Source: Cricetomys ansorgei (lineage: Eukaryota; Chordata; Mammalia; Rodentia; Nesomyidae). From it: DNA of 64,000 nt. A program made the position numbers and the translations under genes. The stretch spans positions 15,666,001 to 15,730,000 of the forward strand of contig JAMJFZ010000320.1 of the NCBI GenBank assembly GCA_026225945.1. Direction: 5' to 3'. This document shows positions 45,159-57,329 of this stretch, one piece after another. The first letter of the stretch is position 1. Each line of letters starts with the position of its first letter. The notes under the pieces are model-generated. The model did not search any database. It was not told the DNA's origin and saw nothing but the letters and a program-made list of their open reading frames with translations.

Positions 45159-45347
45159 GGCTGGAGAAATGGCTCAGGGATTAAGAGCACTGGTTGCTCT
45201 TCCAGAAGACCCGGGTTCAATTCCCAGGACCCACATGGCAGCTCACAACTGTCTGTAACTCCTGATCCAGGGGACCTGACACCCTCACACAGATATACAC
45301 ACAGGCAAAACACCAATGTACATAAAAATACAAATAAATTATTAAAG
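45159..45347 (+). repeat. B2 SINE with target-site duplication
   Basis: GGCTGGAGAAATGGCTCAGG then ATTAAGAGCACTGGTTGCTC is a full B2 head, ending in AAATACAAATAAATTATT. Flanking 14-base repeats AAGAACTAAGCACA (45144-45157) and AAGCACTAAGCACA (45348-45361) differ at one base. Confidence 0.93.
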
Positions 45348-45633
45348 AAGCACTAAGCACAAAGAAACGCATAATTGGATCTATGTTAAGTTTATAACCC
45401 AGCAAGGTGGAGAACACTAAATCTTCAGGCTCCAGATTAATCTCCTTTAAGTGCATGTACCAGATCCCGTCACAGGGTCACCAAGCGCTCCGGCTGCTCT
45501 GCCTCTATGGTTAGAACGGGCTCAGCCCACTTAGCAGCTCTCACAAGCTAGGTTTTGGGCAGTATATTGCTTCAGTCTTAGAAACTGCGACATTCCTGTG
45601 ACTTTCTATGCACTGCTGTAGTAGAAACTCTTT

Positions 45634-45865
45634 AGACTAGCAGTTCTCAATTTGTGGGTCGTGACCCCTTTGGAGGTCGGATGACTCTTTCACAGGGGTC
45701 CCCTAAGACCATCTGCATATCAGATATTTACATTGTGCTATATAACAGTGGCAAAATCACAGTTACGAAGTAGCAAGGAAAATAAGCTTACGGTTGGGGG
45801 CCACCACAGCACGAGGAACTGTATTAAAGGGTCGCAGCGTCGGGAAGGTCGAGAACCGCGGCTCT
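45634..45865 (+). mobile_element. URR1-like nonautonomous hAT transposon
   Basis: CAGTTCTCAATTTGTGGGTC then GTGACCCCTTTGGAGGTCGG and the end AAGGTCGAGAACCGCGGCTC follow the rodent URR1 element, with terminal inverted repeats of the TTCTCAA/GAGAACC type. Flanking CTTTAGAC and CTCTAGGC may be a decayed 8-base target duplication. Confidence 0.85.
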
Positions 45866-46549
45866 AGGCACGCTTTGTTCTCACAGCAGGTTTCTTCATG
45901 GGCTCCCAGGCTGTCTGTGATAGTCTTTTGAGTGTATGTGGAGGCCATCACAGCCTCCTAGCTTGTGAACTCCGCATAGCTGTAAAACCTGTACCGAGTA
46001 GATGCTACTGCGGTCCTACTACACGCACCCTCAGAATGCCAGCCCAAGCTGCATCTAGGCCGCCTGAGCCACAGCTGGGATGGCCAAGGAGCGCTGAAAC
46101 AGAATACGAGGAGCAGAGTCCCCAAACGGCCTGGAAAGCAAGTGCTGAGGACCTCGTGGCACCTTTCTGAAGGACCCAACCCACTCGATGACTGGAACCT
46201 GGAACCTTGATGACAGATAGATTGCATCCTATCTGTGGTAACTTCTAGTAAATTGGCCCTTGGTCTCACCCCCTAATCTCACCCCCTAAAAATGCTTCCT
46301 CATTCTTTATGTGGCCAGCTGAGAATGTTCCAAAACTTTCTCCCCACTTCCTTTGAAGGACAAACTCTGTATTAGATTATTTTATTCTTTCCCATCTTAT
46401 TATATTCAATAAAAAGTAATATACAGTGCCTTCCACATTTAGTAGGAATTCTTCCACCAGAGACTTCAGATCCATCTTCCACAAAATTCCAGGATGTGGG
46501 CACAGTTCCACCAACCTCTTTGAAGCTATTTAACAAGGACAGTGCGGTA

Positions 46550-46840
46550 GATTTTAATGAGAAATGTCCCACATAGGCTCATGTATTTGAACATGTGGTG
46601 CCCAGTTGGTGGCACTACTGAGGAACGATTTGAGGGTTTATAGCCTTACCTAGCTTTTGTTCGTGCTTGCCTGCCCCCCTTCCTATGTGCAGATGAAGTG
46701 TGATCAGCCAGCCTCCTGCTCACGCCTCTGTGCCATGCCCTCCTGGCCATGGTAGACTCCACCCACCTGGAACCATAAGCTGAAATAAATCCTTTCATAG
46801 GTTGCTTTTGGTTTTCGTGTCTTAGTACAGCAACAGAAAT
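46550..46840 (+). mobile_element. ORR1-like MaLR solitary LTR
   Basis: GAGAAATGTCCCACATAGGC then CCCAGTTGGTGGCACTACTG, TGTGATCAGCCAGCCTCCTG and GAACCATAAGCTGAAATAAA follow the ORR1 LTR, including the AATAAA region. It is antisense to Plxnc1. Confidence 0.85.
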
Positions 46841-47033
46841 GGAGCTGACGCAGAGGGCTCTCTATTTCCATTTCCAAATCCTTGCCCCTCACTTCCATAT
46901 GAGACCTCGTCAGAAGGCCTTCAACTTCCGTATTTTTACAAACGCTCCAATCATACTATGTATGTAATCTCTAAGAAGCCCCAGAGTCACCCCCGTTGCT
47001 GATCTCTATACCTTCATCAGAACCACCTGTAAA

Positions 47034-47270
47034 GGGCTGGAGAAATAGCTAAGCAGCTGAGAGCACTTACTGATCTTGAAGAGGACCCAAGTTCAGTTCA
47101 AATACCCACATCGAGTGGCTCACATTTGCCCATAACTACAGTTTCTGGGTATCTAAGTCCTTCTGGCCTCTGTGAGCACCAGACATGCACACAGTGTGTA
47201 TATATACACACACACATGTAGGCACTAACATAGTCACAAAATAAAAATAAGTATTTTTTAAAAAAGAATC
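47034..47270 (+). repeat. B2/B3 SINE
   Basis: GGGCTGGAGAAATAGCTAAG, GAGGACCCAAGTTCAGTTCA and CCCATAACTACAGTTTCTGG is a B2/B3 SINE ending in AAATAAAAATAAG. AGAACCACC before it and AGAATCACC after it suggest a target duplication. Confidence 0.85.
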
Positions 47271-47744
47271 ACCTTTTATGCTGCAGTGGGGCCTTTCCCT
47301 TCCTGCTGCTCCAGATTCTTCCAGCTTCTCCCCACAACCAGTTCCCAGCCAGTTCCACACTGTCAGGTATTGATTATATCATCAGCCCTGCTTCTCAGTA
47401 CCAATTATAGGTCTAAGTCCATTTTGTATAATTATAACAGGATTCCAGAGACTGGGTAATTTGTGAGGAACAGATTTTTTTTCTTGTAGTTCTTGAAGTC
47501 CAAGGCTGAAGGGCCCAGACCTGGCAAGGACCTTTTTGATGCATCTCCCTATGTGGAAGGGTAAGTAAAAGGCAAGACTGAGAGACAGAACTCACAGGCT
47601 CAAGCCTGTTGATAAATGGATTAATAATATATTCCTGACAACAGAGCCCTCGTGGCATAAACATCCAACAGGCCCCACTCCCCAACAGCACCCCCTCCCA
47701 ACTCCATGGATCTCTTTGAAAGCTGCAGGATCCTGATCACTATC

Positions 47745-48290
47745 TGTGATGGTTAGCTTCGATGGCAACTTGTCATCAAATTAGAACCATCTGAGTAAAA
47801 AGCTTCACCCAAGGACCCCTCCTGATTGCCTTAATTGATCTGGGAAGAACCACCCCAAATGTAGGTGGCACCTCCTGGTAGCAGTCCAGATAAAAAAGGA
47901 TATTTTGCTCACTTGGCCTTCCGTGACGCTGCTTAATTAATCCACCTGCTGCTGCTGCTACTGCCGATTCCTTCAGTGACATTAGAACCAGTGTTTCCAG
48001 GCTGTTATTGTTGAATGGGGACTAGTGGCTCTCCAGGAGCCCTCCAAGTTTTTGGCACCAGACAGAGACTGCTGATGAACCCAGCCTTGTAGACTAGGTA
48101 ACCACTGGATTCTCAGCCTCCCCACTGTGAGGCAGCCATTGTGGGGTTACTATAACTTCTGAGACACCCAACCTCAAGAACCAAGCAACTGTAAGTTCTC
48201 AGGTATGAGACAGCAGTTATTACTATTTCAATGAAGTCATTTAATGTGTGTGTGTGTGTGTGTGTGTGTGTGTTCCTCTAGACAACACTG
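47745..48290 (+). repeat. Unclassified rodent-type interspersed repeat ending in (TG)n
   Basis: GTGATGGTTAGCTTCGATGG, CTGATTGCCTTAATTGATCT and CAGACAGAGACTGCTGATGA resemble a recurrent mammalian/rodent repeat. It runs into a TG tract at 48244-48272. It shares character with 37750-38180. Class unknown. Confidence 0.4.
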
Positions 48291-48428
48291 ATTAACACAC
48301 TGTTTTACTTTATTTTGTTCCTATTCCTAGTTAGATCTCACACCTATGTGATAAAGTCAATACATAGATACAAATCTATTTGAAAATTAGAAAATAAAAC
48401 TGTCCAAATGCAAAGAAAAGATTTCCCG

Positions 48429-48477
48429 GAGGGAAAAAAAAAAAGTTAATTTAAATTAAAAAAAAAAAAAAAAAAAG
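48429..48477 (+). repeat. Two poly-A tracts
   Basis: GGGAAAAAAAAAAAAG, then AATTTAAATT and a run of about 19 A. No SINE body precedes them. Confidence 0.8.
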
Positions 48478-48864
48478 CTTTCCTTAGGTAACAATTAGTG
48501 CATGCAACTATTTAAGAAGCCTGTTCTCAGTTTGTTATAAATGTGTTATAGAGCTCAATTTGTTAAAAATAATAATAGACTTTAATAACACCACTTGAAT
48601 ATATAAGGAAATGGACCACCTCCCCCATCTGTAACCTAGAAAACATGTCCCAAATCTACACATTCCCTAAATGGCAAACAGGAGTTTCCAAACACTCTAA
48701 GCCTGCTGTTTAAAGTTCACAGAGTACTGTACTTAGATACAGTGAGTTTGCTTCCCAAGGAAATAGAAACCTGTGTAGTCTATAACATCCCTGAAAAACC
48801 ACCCCACCCAAAACACACAAGCAACGGTTCTAGGGTTGGGCACCATTCTGCGTGCTTACAGTTA

Positions 48865-48965
48865 GTTTTCAAGACAACCTTCTGCTGTAGGGATGAAGTA
48901 GGTTCAGAGGCACACAGGGTCACCTGCCATCACTTGGCTGTTGAGTGGCAGAAGTGTGACTTCAG
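48865..48965 (+). repeat. MIR SINE fragment
   Basis: GTAGGTTCAGAGGCACACAG then TTGAGTGGCAGAAGTGTGAC follows the MIR core and right side. Confidence 0.55.
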
Positions 48966-50479
48966 AACCAAACACTTGGCCACCTAGATGAACAGCTTCC
49001 TGGGACCCTAGCCACCATTTTATAAAGTGCATGGGATAAAGCCTCCGAGTTTCCCCGGGCCTCACCAGAACTTAGAAAGTGTGGTAGGCTGAGACAAATC
49101 AGGGAAGTGGGTCTCAGGTACCAAAGAACATGGCGGACAGGCGGCCTTTGCAAATGAAAAGCGCAGTGAGGTTTGGGGAGAAAACACTTCACTGGGGGAT
49201 TCTAAAAGGCCTTGGATTTTGATTACCAGACCATCGAGTTCTGCTAAAGGTAAAAATTCCTGGTGGACCTAGTCTTAAAAACGTATTGTGCTCCAAAAAA
49301 ACTGCTTGCAAACCATCTGTTTACAATATAAAATACATTTCCTCCATAGAAATATTATAAGCAGTGATTAGGTTTCTCAGGTTAGGCCACAAAACCTAGT
49401 TACCCGTAATGCAGGCTGGATATTCTATACCCGCAATAAGAGGGTAGCAGAAAACAGGGAGATTGCAGCTACTTGCATTATATAGCAGTTTTTCTTCTTA
49501 TTTGTGTTTTGGCTCAGTTGGTAGTCTGGGAACGCTGCCCGACTGGATCGACTTTTAAATTTATTATTATTGTATTGTATTTGTAAAGCATTTCTATTTT
49601 TTTAAATGGGCATGGCTTAAATTATTAATTGTTTTCATGCCAACATAAATGACAGGAAGAAAGACCCACTTCTGAAAACCTGAAACCTGAAGTGTCCAGG
49701 TAGGAGAAGTGCCCATAGGCTGGGCTGGGGTGGGGGAGGGAGCAAACCTTGAGAATCTGACTCTATTAGGCTAGAATCCCTCAGTAAAAATTTACCACTT
49801 ACTCAACCTTGAAATAGAAACTCTGAGCTCAGAAATGTAACTCCTACTTCCTGCCACTAGAATTTCATCAGTATCCTCTAATCTAATTGTTCACCAAGAG
49901 CAGACAGTCCCTGAAGGAATCTGATAACTAAATATCAGGTAATTGGCTCGAATGTGGGGTGAGTGTGACCTGTTCCAAAGATCCTATACTGATAAAATAT
50001 CAGAAAACTTTTATCAAGCCAACGACCCAGCTTCTCTCTTCTCACATGGGCAACTGCGACCTTGAGGGGGGATGGTTTCCTCCAAGAGCAGCCCAAGGTC
50101 CTTCGCTAAGTGATTTGCAACCGAGGCCTACATCTTTAGGAAAGGTACAGAGCACAAAGGAGAGAGAGACCAGGTGGTCTCCAGAGTCGGGTGACTTTCA
50201 TTACAGTTGCCAGTCCGAGAGATGAAGGAGTCAGGCTCCATTAAATGAAAGAGAATAGGAAGTCACTGTTACAAACTAAACTCTGGATTAAAGGCTCCCA
50301 GAGTCAGGAAGGGGGAACGCCAAATACAAGACCGAAATAACTTGTTAAGAGGGCTGAAAAGACTGGATCTTCATTACTGGCTCTGCAAGTCAGTCTACAC
50401 AACGAAACTATGCTAATAACAGGAAAATCTAGACTTTTTTTTTTTAAGGCAAAAAAAATGTCTAGCATGCTATGTCTTT

Positions 50480-50610
50480 TCACGTGATTTGATTAATTTA
50501 TTCTTCACAAAAAAACAAAACAACCCTATAAAGTAGCTACCATGATTGTTCCCAATTAACGGATAGGGGAAACAGGTTTAAAAAGACTCCACATTGGTTT
50601 CTTAAGGCGC
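50480..50610 (+). repeat. MIR SINE fragment
   Basis: ACAACCCTATAAAGTAGCTA then CCAATTAACGGATAGGGGAA follows MIR (aacaaccctatgaggtaggta, ccattttacagatgaggaaa). Confidence 0.65.
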
Positions 50611-51129
50611 AGTTAGTATATGGGGTAACAGAGATGCTGTATCAAGCAGGATGGCATTACAAGACTATTTCTTATCTACTACTCTGTGTTGACTCTGACA
50701 ACAGCTAAGGCAACAGCTAACTAAGGAGCCCTCTTCCTCAGACCATTTTGTGCCCGCGACACAACGTCATGAGTGGGAAATTTACTTTTTATAGCTCTGA
50801 AGGCTAGGGAATCCAAGGTCAATGGCTTGCATCCAGCAAGAGCTGTCTTGCTACATTGTCCCTGGGCAGCAGGCAGCAAAACAAAGGTGTATGCACACAA
50901 AATAGTTAGGAAATCAGAATTGCAGCCCAAATCCCTTTTGTAACTGGCGTTAGCCCACTCAAGAGTATAGAGCTCTCATGAACTAGATACCTCCCACTGG
51001 GTCCCACCTCCCAACACTACTGCACCAGGGACTGTTTCCAACACAAGCTTTTGTGGGAAGACACATTCAAACCACAGCACCTTTCCACTGCCGTGGACCC
51101 TGAGCTACTTCTAAGACTAGTAGGAGAAA

Positions 51130-51230
51130 TTTACTATCCTTCATGAAACAGGCATCACGGTTACCACCTCCATGTCAAACAGAAGGAAACTGAGGTACAG
51201 GGAGGTGAGTTAGCATGGTGTCTAGCAACA
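51130..51230 (+). repeat. MIR SINE fragment
   Basis: GAAGGAAACTGAGGTACAGG then GAGGTGAGTTAGCATGGTG matches the MIR centre (gaggaaactgaggcacagagaggt). Confidence 0.55.
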
Positions 51231-51603
51231 GAACCCATACTCTTCCCACTATATCAAATTGTTTAACATTTGTATAGTCCTCCATAGTGGGAGCATTGTA
51301 AGTACCAAAGTGATACTAGGTTGGTTTTTCCAGGCCATGTCCATATAGGGAAACAAAGGTTACGTTGAATTTTCAAAGTGAGATGTTAGTGTTCAAGCCA
51401 AGAGGTTTGGGAAATGTAAGTATCATAAAATTAAACAAGTCCCCTGCTACAGGTCTTCTAAGGGCCTCAAGTATGATTTGTAACTTGCCAAGACAAGGAT
51501 GATGATGTACCCACTCTTAACTCTTGCTGAGTGTTATCTTGAGAGACTAGGAATCCCAGTTACACACATCAGGAAGCAATGTACAACTGTTTTGACTGGG
51601 AAA

Positions 51604-51940
51604 TTGTGGCAGCTTGAATGAGAATGGCTCCCACAGGCTCACACATTTAAATGCTTGTTAGCAGAACTGTTTGGGAAGGATTAGGTAGTGTGGCCTTGTT
51701 GGAAGAGGTGTGTCACTGGGGGTAGGTTTTGAGGTTTCAAAGGCCCATACCAGACCCAATCTGTCTGTCTATCCGTCTACCTGTTTCTGCCTGCTGCCTA
51801 TGAATCAGGATGTAAAGCGCTCAGCTACTGCTCCAGCACCATGCCTGTCTGCTTCCTACCACAATGATCATGGACTAACCCTAAGAGTAGCCTTGGTCAT
51901 GGTGTCTCCTTACAGCCATAGAACAGTAACCAAGGGAGCA
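51604..51940 (+). mobile_element. MaLR-like solitary LTR
   Basis: TGTGGCAGCTTGAATGAGAA, GGAAGAGGTGTGTCACTGGG and GCTACTGCTCCAGCACCATG, then CAGCCATAGAACAGTAACCA, fit a rodent LTR related to ORR1/MT. The subfamily is not certain. It is antisense to Plxnc1. Confidence 0.7.
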
Positions 51941-52199
51941 ATAATTTACATGATAGAGTCAGAAAACTTTGTACCTTAATTAGATCAACAAATACAAAAT
52001 GCTGGTGACTAGATAGGGATCTGAGTAATAAGGTTGACCAGATGCCCATTTGCATAGCTTCTCTATACTAGTTCAGTATCCAGTGGGCTTTCTTTCCTAT
52101 GTACAAAAAGTCTTACAAGACTCTCACAGCTCTCCCACCTCCCAGGAGGAAATGGTTTTGGGTGTCCCCTTGTGTCTTAGACAGCAGCTGTTAGGAGTA

Positions 52200-52325
52200 C
52201 TCGTTGACTGCGTACTTCCCACACTAATTTTTTCGCTTCTCCAGGGCACAGCCTCGTTCATCTTTGTTTCCCCCAGAATCTGGTAAAGGATCTGGCCCAC
52301 GGCTGGTATTCAACAAAGGTTAGCC
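52200..52325 (+). repeat. L2 LINE tail
   Basis: CTCCAGGGCACAGCCTCGTT then GGCCCACGGCTGGTATTCAA resembles the L2 3' end (cccagcacagtgcctggcacatagtagg). Confidence 0.5.
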
Positions 52326-54084
52326 TGAGTTGAAGTAAGAATTACAATTTAAAGGGACTAAATTCTTGTCCGTGTCTCCATGATACCAGCCTAAGTCGGT
52401 CCATTGATTTTTGTTCATTAGGTCGGCCTGTTAACTGGCATAGTGGAAAGTCGGTCTTTGTCTTGAAACTTGGAGCTGTTTAGCACACATAAAACACATT
52501 TGTGGGCTGAAACACTCACACAAAAGGGATTTGTGGCCTTCACCCCGCGTGGTTCTTTAGTGATGAGTGTACTAAAAGTTGTTGCTTTTCATTCCCAGTG
52601 CACACCTGACGCAGAGGACCGCCAGGAAGGTGTTTAGAAAACTTAGGCAGTGTGGGAATAAGTGAGGAAATGATGCTTTTTGGCTCAGGAAGGCCTGGAT
52701 GCCACCTCTATTTACACAACCCCTGTGTTAGCGGGGACACTTTTTAGGCTTTTGGGGCCCCCTTCCCTAGCACTGACCAGGCAGCAATGATACTACAGCC
52801 TTTCTCTTGAGGAGCCCATCGGTTCCCATCTCGCCTATCAGAAACAGGGCACACTCCAAATAGCAGAATAAAAACAGCCTTATGCTGCAAGATGTTACAA
52901 GAGCAGAAACTAAGACTGGCAGGCGGGCCTCGGGATGCAGATCTGAACACTGTGTTTAGAGGTGGAGGAGCTGCTGGGAACAGAACAAACAGAGGTCACA
53001 GAGACAAGTGAAAACATTTGAGGAATTTTTAAAAGCCAATCAATACATGCTTATGAAAGTGTACGCTGCCTCAGATAAGGTCATTATAAAAAAATAAAAA
53101 AGCCTCCATTCCATTAAAACATGTATTTACTAGAAGGGATGCTCTTAATGGGGCTTGTTGGAAGACAGAGTATCACTTAAAGAGATGGTGCAGATATGTA
53201 CCGGAGTTGGGATGCTGAGGTCTGAGGTCCTCAGTTGCCCATTTGTGCCAAACAAACCAAACTGGCTTCTGAGCAGGGTGAGCATAGCTATTGCCACCCG
53301 ACTGGGAGGCCAGCAGTGGACCAGTGTCCCTTGACACTCTAAAACCTCTTTATCTTCTGCTTCTACAGTAAGCAGGCTCAGCCCATAGCTCTTCCAGCAG
53401 CTAACAAAGGGGATGGAGAACCCAGGGCACTCAGCTTGGCCCCAGATCCCGTTCTAGTGTGAGAAGGTCCCTCGAGCCCCTTCCAGCATTTGCAGTAACC
53501 CAGATACACAGGTTCAGGCTGTGCCAGGGTCGTTCAGAAATGCCCCAAAGCCTGAACAGCATATTTCTCTCTGCTCCCCACAGCTTCCACCCCACAGACA
53601 GTTGTCCTACTTGCTCCTATACAATTAGTTGGCACAATGGGGTCCTCACACATGGAGGAGGGGCTACCCCAAAATCCCATTATTACCATTATCACTGTCA
53701 TTGGAGCTGCACTGGACCATAAAGAAGTCACTGTACAGGCTTCAAGCCTGAGAGCTGCACAAGGACACATCCGCAACTGGAGAGAAGGAAGGAGGGGAGA
53801 TGTATAATGATCTTCTGTCTCCACGTGTCTTCCTGGCCATTTGGCTAAATACTACAGTGACATCGAAAGCTGAATGTGTTCTTTCATTGCCAGCAAGGCC
53901 TTCCAGGACCCCCAGTTTAAAACTGCTAACTTTCCCCACTCCTAATCAGTGTCCCTCTTTCCCTTTCTCAAATTTGTTTACTCCTCCTTGCCTTCTTCGC
54001 TATTTCCTTGCTGATTTTGAGACTGTTATCTTCCTTCCCAATGACAAGCCCATCCAGAACCTCAGAATGCCACCATTCCTGGAA

Positions 54085-54440
54085 ATAGTCTTTGAAGGGG
54101 TAATTAATTAAGGAGCTCAAGATGAGATTATCCTAGGCTTAGAGTCTTCAGTGACTGGTATCTTGCTAAGAGAAAGGAGAGATTTGGTTGCATACAAGAG
54201 AAGAGACCATTTGAGACTTGAGGCAGAGATAGCTATTCTACTATGAGCCAAGAAGCACCAGAACCACCAGAAGACTGGGCATGTGAGGACAGATCTTGCA
54301 CTAGGGTCTCCAGGGTGTCCTACTGACACCTTGATTTCAGACTTCTGTCCTCCAGAAGTGCAACAGACACATTTGTGCTCTTCTAAGTCACCAGCTTTGT
54401 GGTAACTTTTGTTATGGTAACCCCAGGAAACTAAAATCCC
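54085..54440 (+). mobile_element. MLT1-type LTR
   Basis: CTCAAGATGAGATTATCCTA, CTGACACCTTGATTTCAGAC and AGCTTTGTGGTAACTTTTGT, then GGAAACTAAAATC, follow the MLT1 LTR (gatgagattatcctgga, acaccttgattttagac, tttgtggtaatttgtta). Confidence 0.8.
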
Positions 54441-54764
54441 TTACTCAGAGGACTTGCCTGAAAGTAAGGGTCTATGCAACTTACTGGGAGTGCTGGAAAT
54501 CCTAGAGCTGAAACACATAGTAGGTGTTCCATATATGTTGGATGAATGTGCAGAGTAGTTTCTGCAACCAGAGAGGGTCCTGAGTTCTGCTCTCTTTCTC
54601 AGTCCACAGGTTATTATAAAACATCCCTGCGGGCACTTGTTCCAACTTTGCCCTCTGAGGGACACCATCTCCTTCCTGTCTCTTTGCCTCTTTCCTGCAA
54701 TGATAGACTCTGAAATAGCTTGCAAGTTAGAGATAGACCCAGATTTGCATAATATGAGGCATAA

Positions 54765-55150
54765 TAGAGGCCATTAGAATGGCCTCTAAAGATGTCCATA
54801 TCCTAAATCCTGGGACCCACTTTGCAAATGTGAACCGGTTAAGGATCTCAAGGCAGAGGTGGGCGGGTGGGGTGGGGTTGTGATTATCTCTGTGGCCCAA
54901 TGTAAACACAAGGATCAGAGAGTGAAGCTCAGAACCAGTGGAGTCGAGATGTTGCATGGCTGGCTTTGTAAGTACAGGAAGGAGCGGCTAACAAGAAATA
55001 TGAACTGCCTTGAGTAGCTGGAAAAGGGAAGGAAATGGGGTGTTTTTACAACATCAAGAAGATTCTCTGTCGACACCTCTATTATAGCCCAGTGAAACCC
55101 CACTTTGGAGTGCTCACCTCCAGAGCTGCAGAATAAACATTTCGTACTCA
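54765..55150 (+). mobile_element. MLT1-type LTR
   Basis: CCTCTAAAGATGTCCATATC, TCTGTGGCCCAATGTAAACA, TTATAGCCCAGTGAAACCCC and GAGCTGCAGAATAAACAT follow MLT1 LTR landmarks in order. It is the same orientation as 54085-54440. Confidence 0.8.
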
Positions 55151-56179
55151 CGGATGCTGCCAAGGATTCCTTACAGCAGTAGATGGAGATCGATGGAGTA
55201 GATGGAGATTTGTCTTCTCCTCTATAAATTGGGGCGGTCTTAGTACTGATTCCTGACTGCTTAGGGTGCCAGAAAGGACAAGCAGGGCGGAGTCTCACAG
55301 AGGTCTGTGTTCAAGGCAGGCTCTCTGAGCTTAGTTCACTCTGACAGAGCTTGTGAGCGGGAAGCTGCAGGGCAGCGTCTGCAATGGAAACCACTCACTG
55401 GGGCTTCAGAAGAAATGGCCACATGGATTGTGCACTATGGATGGTCATTGCCAAGCTTTAGAGAATTGGCATCCTTGTGGGCAGAGTTCCCATAGGGCTA
55501 ATAAATGGTCCAAAGTTCTTGAATAAGTGCCTCTTAGATAGAGGAGGGGCCTCAAGACTGGAGAGCAAGGAGACACTAGGAAGTACTCCCAGTCAGCTCG
55601 TTACAAATCTTCATTTCTTTCCTATGTCTAGGGCCCTTCTGTTTCTGCCAGCCCTTCAGTGGTCAGACAGGAGCTGGACCATGGTGGTGGTGGAGGGGGG
55701 GTTGCTGTTAGACTGAGCTGAGAAATGATTTGTTTCAGAGTTCACAGCCCAATAGTGGCTGAAGACTTCAAAACAGCTACTAGGGGTTGCCTGAAGGTCT
55801 TCCGACTGTCACCGCGGGGAAAGAAACACACAGAAGAGTACAGGGGACGGTTAAATTTATACAAATAATCAAGGGGACATCCAGATACCCTGTAATTAGC
55901 ATGTTGGGGGCTCTGACTCTACCCTGTGCATGGGGATTGTTAAGGAGCCAGCATGAATGGCTGCTTCTTGGTGGCCAGTTTTCTGAGGAGGATCCAGTCC
56001 AGCTTCCATTGTGTGACTGCACCCAAGAACCAGCCACCAAGCAGATGCCTCAGGAAGAGAAACAAGACAAACTCACTCCACAAAACACACGAGGAGGGGA
56101 GGTAGGTACAACTGATGCCCGACTCGATGCAATTCATCTCTACTGCCTTCTCCATAATCTTTGTAAGACATAAATCTTT

Positions 56180-56480
56180 TAAAGACACAGTCCTTTGCTT
56201 AAAGCCCTTTAATGAGCTCCCAGCACATACTAATTAAATCTAAACTCAGAGCCTTCACTTCCTGATCCCACCCAGCACCCTAATCCCTTCCTTCCTTCCT
56301 AGCCAGTGTCCTAGAGACAGAAATCCAGTCTGCTACTCCCTAAACAGACCTCAGGCTAAGCTGCTTCTTTGGCATGAAATACCACCCACCCCCTCTGCCC
56401 TTGGTGAAAATCTATCCATGCTTCCAGGCGCAATTTCAGATCACCTTCCTTCTGAGGCTGAGGGTGATCTTGGCCCCTCC
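56180..56480 (+). repeat. L2 LINE fragment
   Basis: CCTTTGCTTAAAGCCCTTTA then CTAAACTCAGAGCCTTCACT follows the L2 consensus (cctgcttaaaaccctccaatgg, tccaaactccttagcctgg). Confidence 0.6.
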
Positions 56481-56529
56481 TTGACTTCCACTATAGCTGA
56501 CACTACCCCAGAGCCTCCTAGGAGCCAGG

Positions 56530-56650
56530 GCCTGCCTGCAATTTCATGGATATTATCTGATTTAGTCCCCTCAGCAGCCCCTGAGGTGGAGACTACCATC
56601 AACCCTCCTTTGGCATAGAGATGAAACATGCAGGTTAGGAAGCCCAGATC
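56530..56650 (+). repeat. MIR SINE fragment
   Basis: TTATCTGATTTAGTCCCCTC then AGCAGCCCCTGAGGTGGAGA and AGATGAAACATGCAGGTTAG follows MIR. Confidence 0.6.
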
Positions 56651-57329
56651 CCTTCCCATGCAAGACAGCTTTGGGGCTTTGTTTCTTCCTCCTCTGCTGT
56701 GCCATTCAGTGTACAAGTATGGAAGCCAATACTGTTTGCTGCTCACCCCAAGCAGACCTTCCTTTCTACACCATGTTCAGTAAAGGGCACCTCTGCCTGT
56801 CCAATCTCCCAAGCCAGATGTCTGCACATGATCCCCTGTAACCTCAACAGATGATGCTCTGTATTGCTGGTAAAAGAGTTAACCCTTACCTACTTCTGGA
56901 GCCTCTCAGAAGTCCTTCCCCATCTGACCCGGGTGCCCTCGTTTGGCCTCCAGTGTAGTACTTACCCAGTGCCTGGGTCACAGGAAGAATCTAGCTTGTT
57001 TGGGTGTCAGTTCTTTCCTTTGCATGGTGTTGGGTCAAGGGAGAAAGAATACATCTTCCAGAAAAACAGCAGCTAACTTGACCTTTTATTTTTCATTTTA
57101 TGGCCCTATTTTTAGTGTGTCATGCTCAAGGGGGAATTCAATTAATTGCCAAGTCCCATCAGTGCTCACTTCCAAATAGCCCTCTAACTCTCATACCTGC
57201 TTCTGCCTACTATTACTCCAACCCAGCCCCAGTCTGTACAGCCAACTGCTGACTGGTCTGCCAGCTCCCAGTGATGTCTTAAGCCCATCTTGCTCCAAAG
57301 CATACTCAGCCAACTGCTCACTCGTGACT

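Noticed and set aside
19580..45347. tRNA-like A and B boxes in many places
   Set aside because: They belong to B2 and ID SINE heads. No cloverleaf of a functional tRNA gene is formed with a terminator, so no tRNA is called.
45880..46290. Possible retroposed gene (open frames on both strands, relatively GC-rich)
   Set aside because: No protein family recognised in either frame and no A-tail or target duplication. Left unassigned.
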